This document shows positions 41,812-52,014 of a stretch of DNA of 64,000 nucleotides, one piece after another. A model generated the notes under the pieces. The model was not told the DNA's origin, did no database searches, and worked only from the letters and a program-made list of their open reading frames with translations. This DNA comes from Nitrososphaeraceae archaeon (GTDB lineage: Archaea > Thermoproteota > Nitrososphaeria > Nitrososphaerales > Nitrososphaeraceae): contig JADDOW010000074.1 in the NCBI GenBank assembly GCA_016782225.1, positions 1 to 64,000 of the forward strand, written 5' to 3'. Position numbers and translations under genes: made by a program. Position 1 is the first letter of the stretch, and each line of letters opens with the position of its first letter.

Positions 41812-42387
41812 TTATGCTTTGCTGTTGTCCCATCTTTTAAAAGCTTCATTGCTTATGTCAAATTGATCTAAAGTTTTACCTACAATGTGTAAAACTAGAT
41901 CATTTACTGTTTTTGGTCTGTGATAAAAGCCTGGCATGGCAGGCAAAATGATGACTCCTATTTTTGCAAGTTTTAGCATATTCGATAAATGAATCTGCGA
42001 TAATGGTGTTTCCCGGGGTACAATAACCAGTTTTCTATTCTCCTTAATTGTAACTGAAGCTGCTCTTGAAATTAAGTTGTCATCATATCCATTTGCTATG
42101 CTTGATAACGTTTTCATACTGCATGGAATTATTATCATTCCGCTTGTCTTAAAAGAGCCACTTGAAATTGACGCTGCCATATTGTTTTCTTCATACTCAT
42201 AGGCTGCTAATTCTTTTATTTTTGAGATATTCTCATCAGTTTCGATTTCTATGTTTTTTTCTGCCCATTTACTTAACACTACATGAGTTTCAATCTCCAA
42301 CTTATTGAGAAAGTATAGCAATTTTATCCCGTAAATTACTCCGGAACTCCCTGTAATGCCGACTACTATTTTGAGTTTTTTCTCCAT
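41812..42387 (-). CDS. ubiX: UbiX-like flavin prenyltransferase
   Basis: IVVGITGSSGVIYGIKLL; IIPCSMKTLSSIANGYDDNLISRAASVTIKENRKLVIVPRETPLSQIHLSNMLKL. Confidence 0.92.
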   Translation of the reverse strand: MEKKLKIVVGITGSSGVIYGIKLLYFLNKLEIETHVVLSKWAEKNIEIETDENISKIKELAAYEYEENNMAASISSGSFKTSGMIIIPCSMKTLSSIANGYDDNLISRAASVTIKENRKLVIVPRETPLSQIHLSNMLKLAKIGVIILPAMPGFYHRPKTVNDLVLHIVGKTLDQFDISNEAFKRWDNSKA

Positions 42388-42395
42388 CTAAGTGT

Positions 42396-43358
42396 TTGAT
42401 ATCTCAATTCCAATATTTTATATTTAATACTTTAATTTTTTTATATGTGTTAACAGTCTTTGGTTCAATAGCTCTAGATACGACTAGAACTCCATTTCAA
42501 ACAAAAGAACGTATATTGGGAGGTGCTGCTACCTATGCTTCACTGTCTGGGTCCTTTTTTGTGCCTGCATCACTCATTGGTATAGTGGGGTATGATTTTC
42601 CTCAAAGTTATCAAACTCTTTTAGAAAACAAGGTAGATACAAAGGGTTTGATAAAACATGCCGAAAAAAAGACTTTTTTTTATGACTCCTCTTTTGATTA
42701 TGATTTGTCTCATAGGACTACTAATAAAACCGAATTGAATGTAATAGAGAACTTTGAGCCTATGGTGCCTATGGAGTATGCCAATTCAAAATTTGTCTAT
42801 CTTGCTAATAATGATCCAGATCAAAATTTAAAGATATTAAAAAAATTTGATCGCCCCGAATTGGTTGTTTGTGATACTATTGAATATTGGATTCGAGAGA
42901 AAAAAAATTCTGTGATATCCATGATGGAGAAAACTCATGGTGTAATAATCAACGATCAGGAGGCGAGATTATTATGCGATTTGCCAAACCTGATTAAATG
43001 CGGAAAACAAATTCTATCATGGGGACCTAGTTTTGTTATTATAAAAAAAGGAGAACACGGTGTTCTTTTCTTTTGCAATGACGACGTTTTTCCAATTCCT
43101 GGATATCCTATAGAAGATATTGTAGACCCGACAGGCGCTGGTGACTCGTTTGCAGGCGGTTTTATGGGATATCTTATTTCCAAATACCAAAAAAACTTTT
43201 TCGATAATATTGATATGGTTAAGGAATCCATCCTGTTTGGAAATATTATGGGCACGTTTGCAATAGAGGATTTTGGAATCAATAAATTAGTTAATATTGG
43301 CATCAACGATATTATGGATAGAAATAAGAGGTATAGGAATTTGTTATCGTTGGGTTGA
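42396..43358 (+). CDS. PfkB-family carbohydrate/nucleoside kinase (true start probably downstream, near GSIALD)
   Basis: FGSIALDTTRTPF; ILGGAATYASLSGSFF; IVDPTGAGDSFAGGFMGYL. Confidence 0.85.
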   Translation: MISQFQYFIFNTLIFLYVLTVFGSIALDTTRTPFQTKERILGGAATYASLSGSFFVPASLIGIVGYDFPQSYQTLLENKVDTKGLIKHAEKKTFFYDSSFDYDLSHRTTNKTELNVIENFEPMVPMEYANSKFVYLANNDPDQNLKILKKFDRPELVVCDTIEYWIREKKNSVISMMEKTHGVIINDQEARLLCDLPNLIKCGKQILSWGPSFVIIKKGEHGVLFFCNDDVFPIPGYPIEDIVDPTGAGDSFAGGFMGYLISKYQKNFFDNIDMVKESILFGNIMGTFAIEDFGINKLVNIGINDIMDRNKRYRNLLSLG

Positions 43359-43416
43359 TTTTTTATTTGGAAGATATATAATCATCTTTATGCTAATAGA
43401 TATGATCTCAAAATAA

Positions 43417-44007
43417 ATGAAAATTTTGATCATTGATAATTATGATTCATTTGTTTACAATATTGCCCAAATGATGGGCCTTCTTAATACAACTCCTTTT
43501 GTAGAAAGAAATGATAAGATTACTTTAAAAGATATTTTGAAGATGAATCCAGATGCAATTGTTATATCGCCTGGACCTGGACACCCAAAGTTTAAAAAGG
43601 ATTTTGGAATTTGCAGTAACGTAATAACACAATTAGGACCTAAATTTCCAATCTTAGGAATTTGTTTAGGCCATCAAGGAATAGTTCATGCGTATGGCGG
43701 AAAAGTTAAAAGGGCAATAAAAATTAAACATGGTAAGACTAGTGTGATTGAATATTACTCAAACTCTAGTTTATTTGAAAACGTCAATAATCCATTTACT
43801 GCTACTAGGTATCATTCTCTGGTAGCAGATAATGAGACTCTCCCTAAATGCTTAAAGATAACGTCAAAATCTTTAGATGATGCTGAAATAATGGGGATTA
43901 GACATGAAAAGTACATGATAGAGGGGATTCAATTTCATCCCGAATCCATCTTAACTGGAGAAGGAAAAAAAATTTTATCGAATTTTATCAACGTGATAAA
44001 AAAATGA
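43417..44007 (+). CDS. trpG: anthranilate synthase component II
   Basis: ILIIDNYDSFVYNIAQ; VISPGPGHPK; ILGICLGHQGI; IEGIQFHPESILTGEGKKIL. Confidence 0.92.
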   Translation: MKILIIDNYDSFVYNIAQMMGLLNTTPFVERNDKITLKDILKMNPDAIVISPGPGHPKFKKDFGICSNVITQLGPKFPILGICLGHQGIVHAYGGKVKRAIKIKHGKTSVIEYYSNSSLFENVNNPFTATRYHSLVADNETLPKCLKITSKSLDDAEIMGIRHEKYMIEGIQFHPESILTGEGKKILSNFINVIKK

Positions 44008-45122
44008 ACACAAACAATCAAAGCTTCGGTTACCCTGACCGATACCAAAATCAAAATCACTACATATTGAAAAAATTATCGGAAAAAAAGAATCTAACTA
44101 TCAAAGAAGTTTTTGATGTCGTTTCTGATATTCTCGATGGTAGTTGTTCTGATGTGTTTATTTCGGCTTTTTTGATGTCCTTATTGTTAAAAGGCGAAAG
44201 TCTGGATGAGATTAGTGGAACGGTAAAAGCTATAAAATCTAAATCCATTAAAATTTCGCCATCTGTCAATCTACCTATTATAGACAATTGTGGAACTGGG
44301 GGAGATTTTTTAAACACTTTTAATATAAGCACTGCCTCGGCCCTTGTAGCCAGTTCCTGTAGTGGAGTTGCAGTTGCTAAGCATGGTAATCGATCTTCTT
44401 CAAGCTTGTGCGGAAGTGCAGATTTTTTTGATCATCTCGGTTATGATCTGGATATCGAACCTACATCGATTGCTCAATCTGTCGATACACTTGGTTTTGG
44501 TTTTATCTTTGCCCCAAAGTTTAATCCCGGTTTGAGAAATGCCTCAAAGGTGAGGAAGGAACTGGGTTTACGTACAATTTTCAATAAGGTAGGTCCATTG
44601 TGCAATCCATGTACAAATTTATATGGTCAAATTATAGGAGTCTCCGACCCTAGTCTATTGGATATAATCCCACAGGTGATTCCTATTTTGGGTTTGAAAA
44701 ATGCTATGATTGTTCATTCGCATGACGGGATGGATGAATTATCTACTAGCAGTAAAAATACTGTGATTTGTGTGTCTTTGCAGGACGGGGACTATTCTTT
44801 TAACAAAACTGTTGTTGAGCCCTCTGATTTTGGAATGCCAAAATCTACTCTGAATGAACTTGCTGTAAAAGATAAATTGCAGTCCATAACGGAAACAATG
44901 CGTGTAATATATGGGATTAGATCAAACAAATCCAGAGAAAACATTGTGTTGCTAAATAGTGCTGCAATATTGTTAATTGGGAACATAGTTGATTCATTTA
45001 AAGATGGCCTGTCCATTGTAAAGCAGTCTTTAGATGATGGTGGTCCCCAAAAAAAACTAAGGAGTCTTATAAATAAATATGGTGATATTTCCAAACTTGA
45101 TGAAGCAGAGAGATTACTCTAA
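44004..45122 (+). CDS. trpD: anthranilate phosphoribosyltransferase
   Basis: DNCGTGGDFLNTFNISTASALVAS; VAKHGNRSSSSLCGSADFFDHLG; FAPKFNPGLRNASKVRKELGLRTIFNKVGPLCNP. Confidence 0.95.
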   Translation: MNTNNQSFGYPDRYQNQNHYILKKLSEKKNLTIKEVFDVVSDILDGSCSDVFISAFLMSLLLKGESLDEISGTVKAIKSKSIKISPSVNLPIIDNCGTGGDFLNTFNISTASALVASSCSGVAVAKHGNRSSSSLCGSADFFDHLGYDLDIEPTSIAQSVDTLGFGFIFAPKFNPGLRNASKVRKELGLRTIFNKVGPLCNPCTNLYGQIIGVSDPSLLDIIPQVIPILGLKNAMIVHSHDGMDELSTSSKNTVICVSLQDGDYSFNKTVVEPSDFGMPKSTLNELAVKDKLQSITETMRVIYGIRSNKSRENIVLLNSAAILLIGNIVDSFKDGLSIVKQSLDDGGPQKKLRSLINKYGDISKLDEAERLL

Positions 45123-45764
45123 TGCTTTATAGTTTGAATTTAGGTATTGGTTATTCTGATTTGTAGTTGTTCTTTTTTTGTATCTTTTACATAGCACGTA
45201 TATTTCACTGCTTTGTTTTCTGCTTGCATCGGGTTTTGTTATGATTACGTTTAGAAAAAATTCTTTTAGATAGTTTATAAATTCTGCAGTGTCTTCCCCC
45301 TGAAATACCTTGTACAGCGCATAACCGTTTTCTTTCAATACTGTTTTTGTGAATTCTAGTGCTTTTCTAGTCAAATCTATTTGTTTTATGTGATCCATCT
45401 CCCACAGGCCCGATACGTTTGGGGCTAAATCTGAAAGCACTACATCTGCATTTCCACCTATCAGGTTGATTAATTTGGATATATCTTTTTCTTCTTCTAT
45501 GCTTCCAACAATTGTAATTACATTTGGAATCGGTTCGATTTCTTTCAGATCTATTCCAATAACTGTTCCCTTTGGACCGGTTATTTTTGAGGCAAGCTGC
45601 AGCCATCCGCCTGGGGCTGCGCCTATATCTATAACTTTCATTCCTTCTTTTAGAAAATGATGTGATTTGTTTAACTGAGATAATTTGTATACCGCACGAC
45701 TTCTATACATATTTTCTTTTGCAAGTTTTCTATATTGATCTCTACGTGCATCGGATAATTTCAT
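45114..45764 (-). CDS. rlmE: RlmE/FtsJ-family RNA 2'-O-methyltransferase
   Basis: YRSRAVYKLSQLNK; VIDIGAAPGGWLQLASK; VLSDLAPNVSGLWEMDH. Confidence 0.93.
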   Translation of the reverse strand: MKLSDARRDQYRKLAKENMYRSRAVYKLSQLNKSHHFLKEGMKVIDIGAAPGGWLQLASKITGPKGTVIGIDLKEIEPIPNVITIVGSIEEEKDISKLINLIGGNADVVLSDLAPNVSGLWEMDHIKQIDLTRKALEFTKTVLKENGYALYKVFQGEDTAEFINYLKEFFLNVIITKPDASRKQSSEIYVLCKRYKKRTTTNQNNQYLNSNYKALE

Positions 45765-45805
45765 CTAGACTCTCTTTGTTTGGTTATTGCATAATCTAAA
45801 TAATA

Positions 45806-46393
45806 TTGTTTATGTTATTTGGTTGTTCTAGAAATGTTTTTTATGGGCATGAAAAATTTATGGATATGGATAAAGGTCGTATTCAAAGCCTTATTAAAGA
45901 TTATCCTGATTTTCCAAAACAAGGTATTCTATTTAGAGATCTCACTCCTGTATTTAGGGATGGCCACTCACTAGCCTTTTTAGGCGAATATTTCTATGAA
46001 AATTTTAAAAATACCAATATGGATTATGTGGCTGGAATCGAAGCTCGTGGATTTGTTTTGTCTACAGTCTTAGGTTTGAAATTTAACCGTGGTGTACTTA
46101 TGATAAGAAAAGCAGGAAAACTACCTGGTAATACAGTAAAACAAACATATGAGATAGAATACGGTAACGCAGTAATGGAGTTACAGCATGAATCCATTAA
46201 AAAAAACGACGATATATTGATTGCTGATGATTTGTTGGCTACCGGCGGAACAGCCTTTGCTGCAGCAAAACTGATTGAAGAACTAGGTGGTAATGTAATT
46301 GGATTTGCATTTGTCGTGGAGTTATCTGCACTTGGGGGCGGAAAATTATTGCGAGAGAAAGGCTATTCTGTGCATTCAATGGTGGTTTATTAA
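45806..46393 (+). CDS. apt: adenine phosphoribosyltransferase (real start probably MDMDKGRIQSL)
   Basis: YPDFPKQGILFRDLTPVFRDG; VAGIEARGFVLSTVLGLKFNRG; ILIADDLLATGGTAFAAAKLIEELGG. Confidence 0.93.
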   Translation: MFMLFGCSRNVFYGHEKFMDMDKGRIQSLIKDYPDFPKQGILFRDLTPVFRDGHSLAFLGEYFYENFKNTNMDYVAGIEARGFVLSTVLGLKFNRGVLMIRKAGKLPGNTVKQTYEIEYGNAVMELQHESIKKNDDILIADDLLATGGTAFAAAKLIEELGGNVIGFAFVVELSALGGGKLLREKGYSVHSMVVY

Positions 46394-47206
46394 ATGTATA
46401 AAAAGGAAGATAATGGCGCAGTCGAGATTGCAATAATCGGTGGAACTGGGATATATGATAATGATTTATTTCGGGAGGAAAAAACAATTAAATCTCATAC
46501 ACCTTATGGCCCTCCATCGGATTCTATAACTGTGGGTATGTTCGGTGAAAGAAAAATCGCATTTCTTCCGCGACATGGAAAAGGCCATAGAATCCCTCCC
46601 CATATGATAAATTATCGAGCTAATATATGGGCTTTAAAGGATTTGGGCGTAAGAAGAATAATTGCACCTTCTGCGGTAGGTAGCCTAAACTATAGTTATG
46701 CTCCTGGAGATATAATGTTGCCTGATCAATTTATTGATTTTACAAAGAATCGAAATTATTCATTCTTTGATGGTTCCCAAGCATGTCACATATCAATGGC
46801 CGATCCTTTTTGTAATGATTTAAGAAGAACTGCTAATAAATGCATAAATGATCTTGGCATTAAATTTCATGATAAAGGAACCTATGTTTGTATTGAAGGA
46901 CCACGATTTTCAACCCGATCGGAATCTAAAATGTTTAGGGATGTCTATCATGCAGATATTATAGGAATGACTTTGATTCCAGAATGTATTCTTGCACGAG
47001 AAAGTGAAATTTGTTATTTGTCTATTTCAACAATAACTGATTATGATGTTTGGGCAGAACAACCTGTATCCTCCAAAGATGTTATTGAAATATTGCAAAA
47101 GAATGCAGACACTACCAGAACAATAATCTCCAAATTAATACCGTTGATCTCTAATGACAGAAATGATTGTTCCTGTGGTTCTGCATTGGATGAGGCATTA
47201 CTATAA
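46394..47206 (+). CDS. mtnP: S-methyl-5'-thioadenosine phosphorylase
   Basis: IAIIGGTGIYDNDLF; FLPRHGKGHRIPPHMINYRANIWALKDLGV; IEGPRFSTRSESKMFR; TDYDVWAE. Confidence 0.93.
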   Translation: MYKKEDNGAVEIAIIGGTGIYDNDLFREEKTIKSHTPYGPPSDSITVGMFGERKIAFLPRHGKGHRIPPHMINYRANIWALKDLGVRRIIAPSAVGSLNYSYAPGDIMLPDQFIDFTKNRNYSFFDGSQACHISMADPFCNDLRRTANKCINDLGIKFHDKGTYVCIEGPRFSTRSESKMFRDVYHADIIGMTLIPECILARESEICYLSISTITDYDVWAEQPVSSKDVIEILQKNADTTRTIISKLIPLISNDRNDCSCGSALDEALL

Positions 47207-47219
47207 TCAGTGATGTCAT

Positions 47220-47603
47220 CTATTCCATAGCTGTTCTTCTTTTCAAATCCTTTTCATCAAAGGCTATATCGCCTTCAATTATCTTTTTCTGGATTAAACT
47301 TAAGACTATTTCTGGATCCATGCCCATTTTTTTAATTTGATTGTATTTTGTTTCAGAAATTTTTATGTTGATGTTCTGCCCTCCTATGCGTCCAAATGCC
47401 ACTGCCTTAAAATTAACCGTATTATTGCCAATTGAAAAAAACCCCGATATCTTACTTGCCACTGCCCCTTCTACAACGTTCTTGACATGTATTTTAAAAT
47501 CAATCTTGTCGTATTCTTCGGGAATATTGGATTTCATTTTTGTATTATTTCCTTTGATATTTCTACGCTTCTGTTGATGTTCTTGGAAACTAAAAAGCTC
47601 CAC
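47220..47603 (-). CDS. hypothetical protein (start probably internal, MKSNIPEEYDK)
   Basis: Compact 3-gene same-strand cluster; 5' end of longest ORF overlaps upstream ORF. Confidence 0.5.
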   Translation of the reverse strand: MELFSFQEHQQKRRNIKGNNTKMKSNIPEEYDKIDFKIHVKNVVEGAVASKISGFFSIGNNTVNFKAVAFGRIGGQNINIKISETKYNQIKKMGMDPEIVLSLIQKKIIEGDIAFDEKDLKRRTAME

Positions 47604-47962
47604 CAGTCTGGATCTATTATTCTTAAGTTTTCTATTATTACGGAAATCTTTGTCTCGTCGTCAGTATCTAAAAAATCAACTTTGCCGTTTTCTGGTATTT
47701 TTATTAGTTTCCATCTGTCTTTTCCTTTTCTGTGCTTGTTTACTGCTAATGCCCATGTTTCTTTATCGCTAATGGTTGGCATTCCAATATCTTCAGATAT
47801 ATCTAGAATTCCTGGTCTTTTTTCTTCACATAAAATTTTTTTTGTAATTGCACTTCTCCATATATCGATTGCACCTATGTTTTTACCATTTTCATTAATG
47901 TTTATTACACCAAAGTAAACAATCTTGTCTTGGTTTTTCTTAGAGGAATCTGAAGATTGCAT
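47534..47962 (-). CDS. hypothetical protein
   Basis: 142-aa ORF, IVYFGVININENGKNIGAIDIWRSAITKKILCEEKRPG. Confidence 0.55.
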   Translation of the reverse strand: MQSSDSSKKNQDKIVYFGVININENGKNIGAIDIWRSAITKKILCEEKRPGILDISEDIGMPTISDKETWALAVNKHRKGKDRWKLIKIPENGKVDFLDTDDETKISVIIENLRIIDPDWWSFLVSKNINRSVEISKEIIQK

Positions 47963-48012
47963 GATAGGTAATGATTTGATGTTTTTCCCCTATTTAGGCC
48001 TTGCACTCATCG

Positions 48013-48360
48013 CTATTGTTTATCCTGATAATTTTCTAGCATTATTCCTATGTTGTCAATTTTGATATTTTTTTTGAAATGAATATTTTTCTCTGCGCAT
48101 AACCTCCTATATCTGTTTACGATTGCAAATCTTGGATGAAGGACCTGAAATTCATTCTCGTTTATCTCTATTATCATTCCTTTTTGCTCAAGCTTTTTAC
48201 AGTTTTCAATCATTTTTTCCGCATTCCAGTCGAAATGTTTTTTAAAGTTTGTTGATGATGTTTTCTCCTCTTTTATCAATGCTAAAAAAATTTCCGCCTC
48301 TTCTTCACATAATTCCAGATCATTGACAATATTTTTTTTAAGCTGATTGAATTGGTTCAT
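48013..48360 (-). CDS. TrmB-like winged-helix protein
   Basis: LGLCEEEAEIFLALIKEEKTSSTNFKKHF-like region and CKKLEQKGMIIEI. Confidence 0.45.
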   Translation of the reverse strand: MNQFNQLKKNIVNDLELCEEEAEIFLALIKEEKTSSTNFKKHFDWNAEKMIENCKKLEQKGMIIEINENEFQVLHPRFAIVNRYRRLCAEKNIHFKKNIKIDNIGIMLENYQDKQ

Positions 48361-48480
48361 ATGTGTTTTTGGTTCTAAATCCTTTAGATAAGTTTTTTAC
48401 TACTTGGTATTTGTTGTCTGAGGTGATTTTTTTTACCCTCTTATGCGAATATTCAAATATCATCCATTGTTAGCTATAGT

Positions 48481-49998
48481 ATGCCTATTAGAAATGGGTC
48501 TGAATATATAGAAAGTTTAAGAAATAGGAATTTACAAGTTTATCTTTTTGGAGAGTTGGTGAAAGAGCCAGTTGATCACCCTATGATTAGACCGTCAATT
48601 AATGCCCTTGCTGCTACTTATGATTTGGCAGTCGATGATCCGGATTTGGGTTCCACAACGTCCTCTTTGACGGGATTAAAGGTTAACCGATTTTTACACA
48701 TTGTAGAAAGCGCTGAGGATTTGGTGAATCAAAATCGGATGCAAAGAAAATTGGGTCAAAAAACAGGCACCTGTTTCCAGCGCTGTGTTGGGATGGATGC
48801 ACTAAATGCTTTGTATTCTACGACTTTTGATATTGATAAAAAACACAATGCAAGGTACCATGAGCGTTTAGTTGATTTTATCAAAAAGATACAATATGAA
48901 AATGTTGTTATAGGAGGAACGATGACCGATGTAAAAGGTGATCGTAGCCTATCTCCGTCTCAACAAGACGACCCGGATATGTTTGTGCATGTTGTAAAAA
49001 GAGACGATAAGGGGGTTTACATTAAAGGGGCAAAAGCACATCAAACAGGTTGCATAAATTCCCACTGGCTAATAGTAATGCCTACAATGCGTTTAAAACC
49101 CGAAGACAAAGACTATGCTATAGTAGGAGCAATTCCTGTTGATGCAAAAGGCATTACCTATATCTATGGGCGACAATCCTGTGACACTAGGAGCATGGAA
49201 CCAGGTGATCTTGATTCGGGTAATGCTCAGTTTGGAGGCCAAGAGGCATTAATTATTTTTGATAATGTCTTTATTCCAAACGAGTTAATTTTTATGGACG
49301 GTGAGGTGGACTTTGCGGCTTCTTTAGTTGAGAGGTTTACCTGTTATCATAGACGAAGTTATGTATGCAAGACTGGGCTTGGAGATGTGATAATTGGCGC
49401 TGCGGCATCAGCTGCCGAGTACAATGGAATTACAAATGCTTCCCATATAAAAGATAAATTAGTTGAGATGACTCATCTGAATGAAACTATTTTTGCAACT
49501 GCAATTGCCTCTTCCCATCAGGCCTATAAAACTGCCTCTGGTAATTATATTAACGATGAGATGCTTTCAAATGTTTGTAAACACAATGTGACTCGTTTTC
49601 CATACGAGATTGGACGCCTTGCCCAAGATATAGCCGGAGCCTTAATGGTTACTATGCCATCAGAACAAGACTTTCGAAGCCCTGTGACCGGCCCTCTTTT
49701 AGAAAAATACCTGAAAGGTAAAAAGGGAGTCGCTACTGAAGATAAAGTTAGAATGATGAGGCTTATTGAAGACATGACCATGGGACGTAATGCTGTGGGT
49801 TACCTTACCGAGTCTATGCATGGTGCTGGATCACCACAAGCTCAGCGTATTCAAATTGCAAGGCAAATGCAATTGGAATACAAGAAAAAACTTGCGAGAA
49901 ATTTGGCTAACATAAAAGAAGGCGAGAATACTCCTATGGGATTATTATCCGAACCATCTGATTATTTTGATCGTATATTTGGCACAAAAAATAACTAA
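48481..49998 (+). CDS. abfD: 4-hydroxybutyryl-CoA dehydratase
   Basis: Cluster/FAD signature TGTCFQRCVGMDAL; GAKAHQTGCINSHWLIVMPTM; FTCYHRRSYVCKTGLGDVIIGAAA; AGALMVTMPSEQDF. Confidence 0.95.
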   Translation: MPIRNGSEYIESLRNRNLQVYLFGELVKEPVDHPMIRPSINALAATYDLAVDDPDLGSTTSSLTGLKVNRFLHIVESAEDLVNQNRMQRKLGQKTGTCFQRCVGMDALNALYSTTFDIDKKHNARYHERLVDFIKKIQYENVVIGGTMTDVKGDRSLSPSQQDDPDMFVHVVKRDDKGVYIKGAKAHQTGCINSHWLIVMPTMRLKPEDKDYAIVGAIPVDAKGITYIYGRQSCDTRSMEPGDLDSGNAQFGGQEALIIFDNVFIPNELIFMDGEVDFAASLVERFTCYHRRSYVCKTGLGDVIIGAAASAAEYNGITNASHIKDKLVEMTHLNETIFATAIASSHQAYKTASGNYINDEMLSNVCKHNVTRFPYEIGRLAQDIAGALMVTMPSEQDFRSPVTGPLLEKYLKGKKGVATEDKVRMMRLIEDMTMGRNAVGYLTESMHGAGSPQAQRIQIARQMQLEYKKKLARNLANIKEGENTPMGLLSEPSDYFDRIFGTKNN

Positions 49999-50329
49999 AA
50001 ACTATATCAGACCCTTATTTTTTTTTGTTTTGTTGATTAGCAATAGGTAAAATATTATTGTAATATGCACCTTTATGTGGTTAATGTACATAATAAATGG
50101 GTTAAACTTGATTTTTCTCTATTGAAATTTCAGATACTAATTTTCGGTATTGCATAGTTGTTGTTTTTTTAATTAGATTAGGTATGTCTTATGTCGTTTG
50201 GTATTGTATTATTTTAAATGCCTTGTTATGGATGCATTAAACTGTAAAATTGAAGATGATTTGTATAACTGCTATAAGTATCTAAATTGAAGAATGTTTA
50301 TTATTTGTTTAAAATAATCGCAATGGTGT

Positions 50330-51370
50330 TTAAAATTCTTCTTCCAATATTTTTCTTTTCTTTTTTATGCCGAATATTTTTTCTGTTTGTTTTAGCGCTT
50401 CTGCTTTGGATTTTTTTAAAACCATTGATTGTATGAGCATATAGTTCTCTGGTATCACCATCCCCGTTTGATCATCTGAATACGATATCTTCACAACATC
50501 ATCTTGAATTTTTAAAATTTCTTTATGGATATGAATCATGCCTGTATCACCATGTTCGAATTTTAATTCAATGGCTTTGTTTCGTATGTCTGCAGTGCCT
50601 TTTGCTTTGTCGATCACAGCAACACCATATTCTTTATCAAATATTTCTAGAATTTTGTCTTTGGAAGGTGGTTTATCTTTAAACCTTATTGCCATTTGAT
50701 GTAGATGCATCATCCGAGAAGGAACTTTTAATGAATCAACATACAAATTTATGGATGGAATAAAGTCTTTGACATCGTCCTGGTGATGAGGTTGCCTGTC
50801 CCACTCGATAGTGTCTTTGATTTCTTTTGCATCTTCTAAATCCGCCCATCTTCTGACCAAATTGACATCATACCTTTTGATTGATTCGCCATAGTTTTCC
50901 AAAAGTGGCTGAATAATCCTGCCCATTCCAGTTACATTGCAGCTTCCTTGAATTACATACTCTTTCTCATATGTTTTGTTATAATTTACTCGTGAATTGT
51001 GAATAATATCAGCTACAGAAAACCTTCCGTTTCTGTCTTCCCCACCTTGAAAGATGGCTTTTTTCTTTAATGGGGAATAATATTTATTTTTGTTTTGAAA
51101 ACCTTTGCCTTCTTTTGCAGCATCGATAATGATGTCTGCTTGATTAATTGCATCTTCAACTGTGCCGCTAATCTTAAAGTTTTTGTTTTGAAAACCCTCC
51201 TTCATCTCACTGGGAACAAAAACGTTATATCCTTTGTCTAAAGCGTTTTGAGTTTCTCCATCTGGTGAATATTTTGCGACACCAATTAATTCAATTGATT
51301 TATCTTTTGATAGAGCAGTAGCTAAACGCCTTCCAATATTTCCATATCCATTAATGAAAATCCGAACCAA
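50330..51370 (-). CDS. gap: archaeal type II glyceraldehyde-3-phosphate dehydrogenase
   Basis: RIFINGYGNIGRRLATAL; DIIIDAAKEGKGFQNK; VIQGSCNVTGMGRIIQPL; VRRWADLEDAKEIKDTI. Confidence 0.93.
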   Translation of the reverse strand: MVRIFINGYGNIGRRLATALSKDKSIELIGVAKYSPDGETQNALDKGYNVFVPSEMKEGFQNKNFKISGTVEDAINQADIIIDAAKEGKGFQNKNKYYSPLKKKAIFQGGEDRNGRFSVADIIHNSRVNYNKTYEKEYVIQGSCNVTGMGRIIQPLLENYGESIKRYDVNLVRRWADLEDAKEIKDTIEWDRQPHHQDDVKDFIPSINLYVDSLKVPSRMMHLHQMAIRFKDKPPSKDKILEIFDKEYGVAVIDKAKGTADIRNKAIELKFEHGDTGMIHIHKEILKIQDDVVKISYSDDQTGMVIPENYMLIQSMVLKKSKAEALKQTEKIFGIKKKRKILEEEF

Positions 51371-51666
51371 TAATGGGATTTACTTTTTTACAATATTAAT
51401 ATATTATTGTTTTCTGTTTTTTCCATTATACATATCCAATAAATTTGGAATTGACATGTGCTGAAATATCCGGTTTATTTTGTTATTGTTGTTATAGATA
51501 AAATTGCCGATATGTTTTGTTTTATGTTAATTCTGATATGTGACTGGTATTTTTATTGTAAGTGGCAAAACTAGAAACAGATTTGTTAAACCAAAAAGGT
51601 TTAATTATACTTTTTTCTGATAAAAAGAAACATATTGTATTTAAATATTAACAATTAGCAAAATAC

Positions 51667-51831
51667 ATGAATCCAAAAAAATCCGAAAAATCAGATAGTG
51701 ATAAAAAAGAACAATCTGCAATGAATGATATTAAAAAAATTGAAGAGAAACTTAAAGATTTGACACTAAATGTAAACAAACTAAAAACTCTGTTTAAACC
51801 AAAAAGTGATACAAAAAAGAAAAACGAATAA
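51667..51831 (+). CDS. small charged coiled-coil-like protein (54 aa)
   Basis: Read directly: MNPKKSEKSDSDKKEQSAMNDIKKIEEKLKDLTLNVNKLKTLFKPKSDTKKKNE*. Confidence 0.5.
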   Translation: MNPKKSEKSDSDKKEQSAMNDIKKIEEKLKDLTLNVNKLKTLFKPKSDTKKKNE

Positions 51832-52014
51832 TTGTCATATGGGTATAAAAACCCGAACTAGAACACGACAATATGTTTGACTTTCTTTTTGCATGTTGAT
51901 ATGCTCTCCAATAAAATTTTTAAATCGGCGAAATATCCCAAACTTTATTCATAACGTACGGACAGTGGATTTTGAGGTCAAAGTTATAATATGGTACAGT
52001 AAATTATATATATT

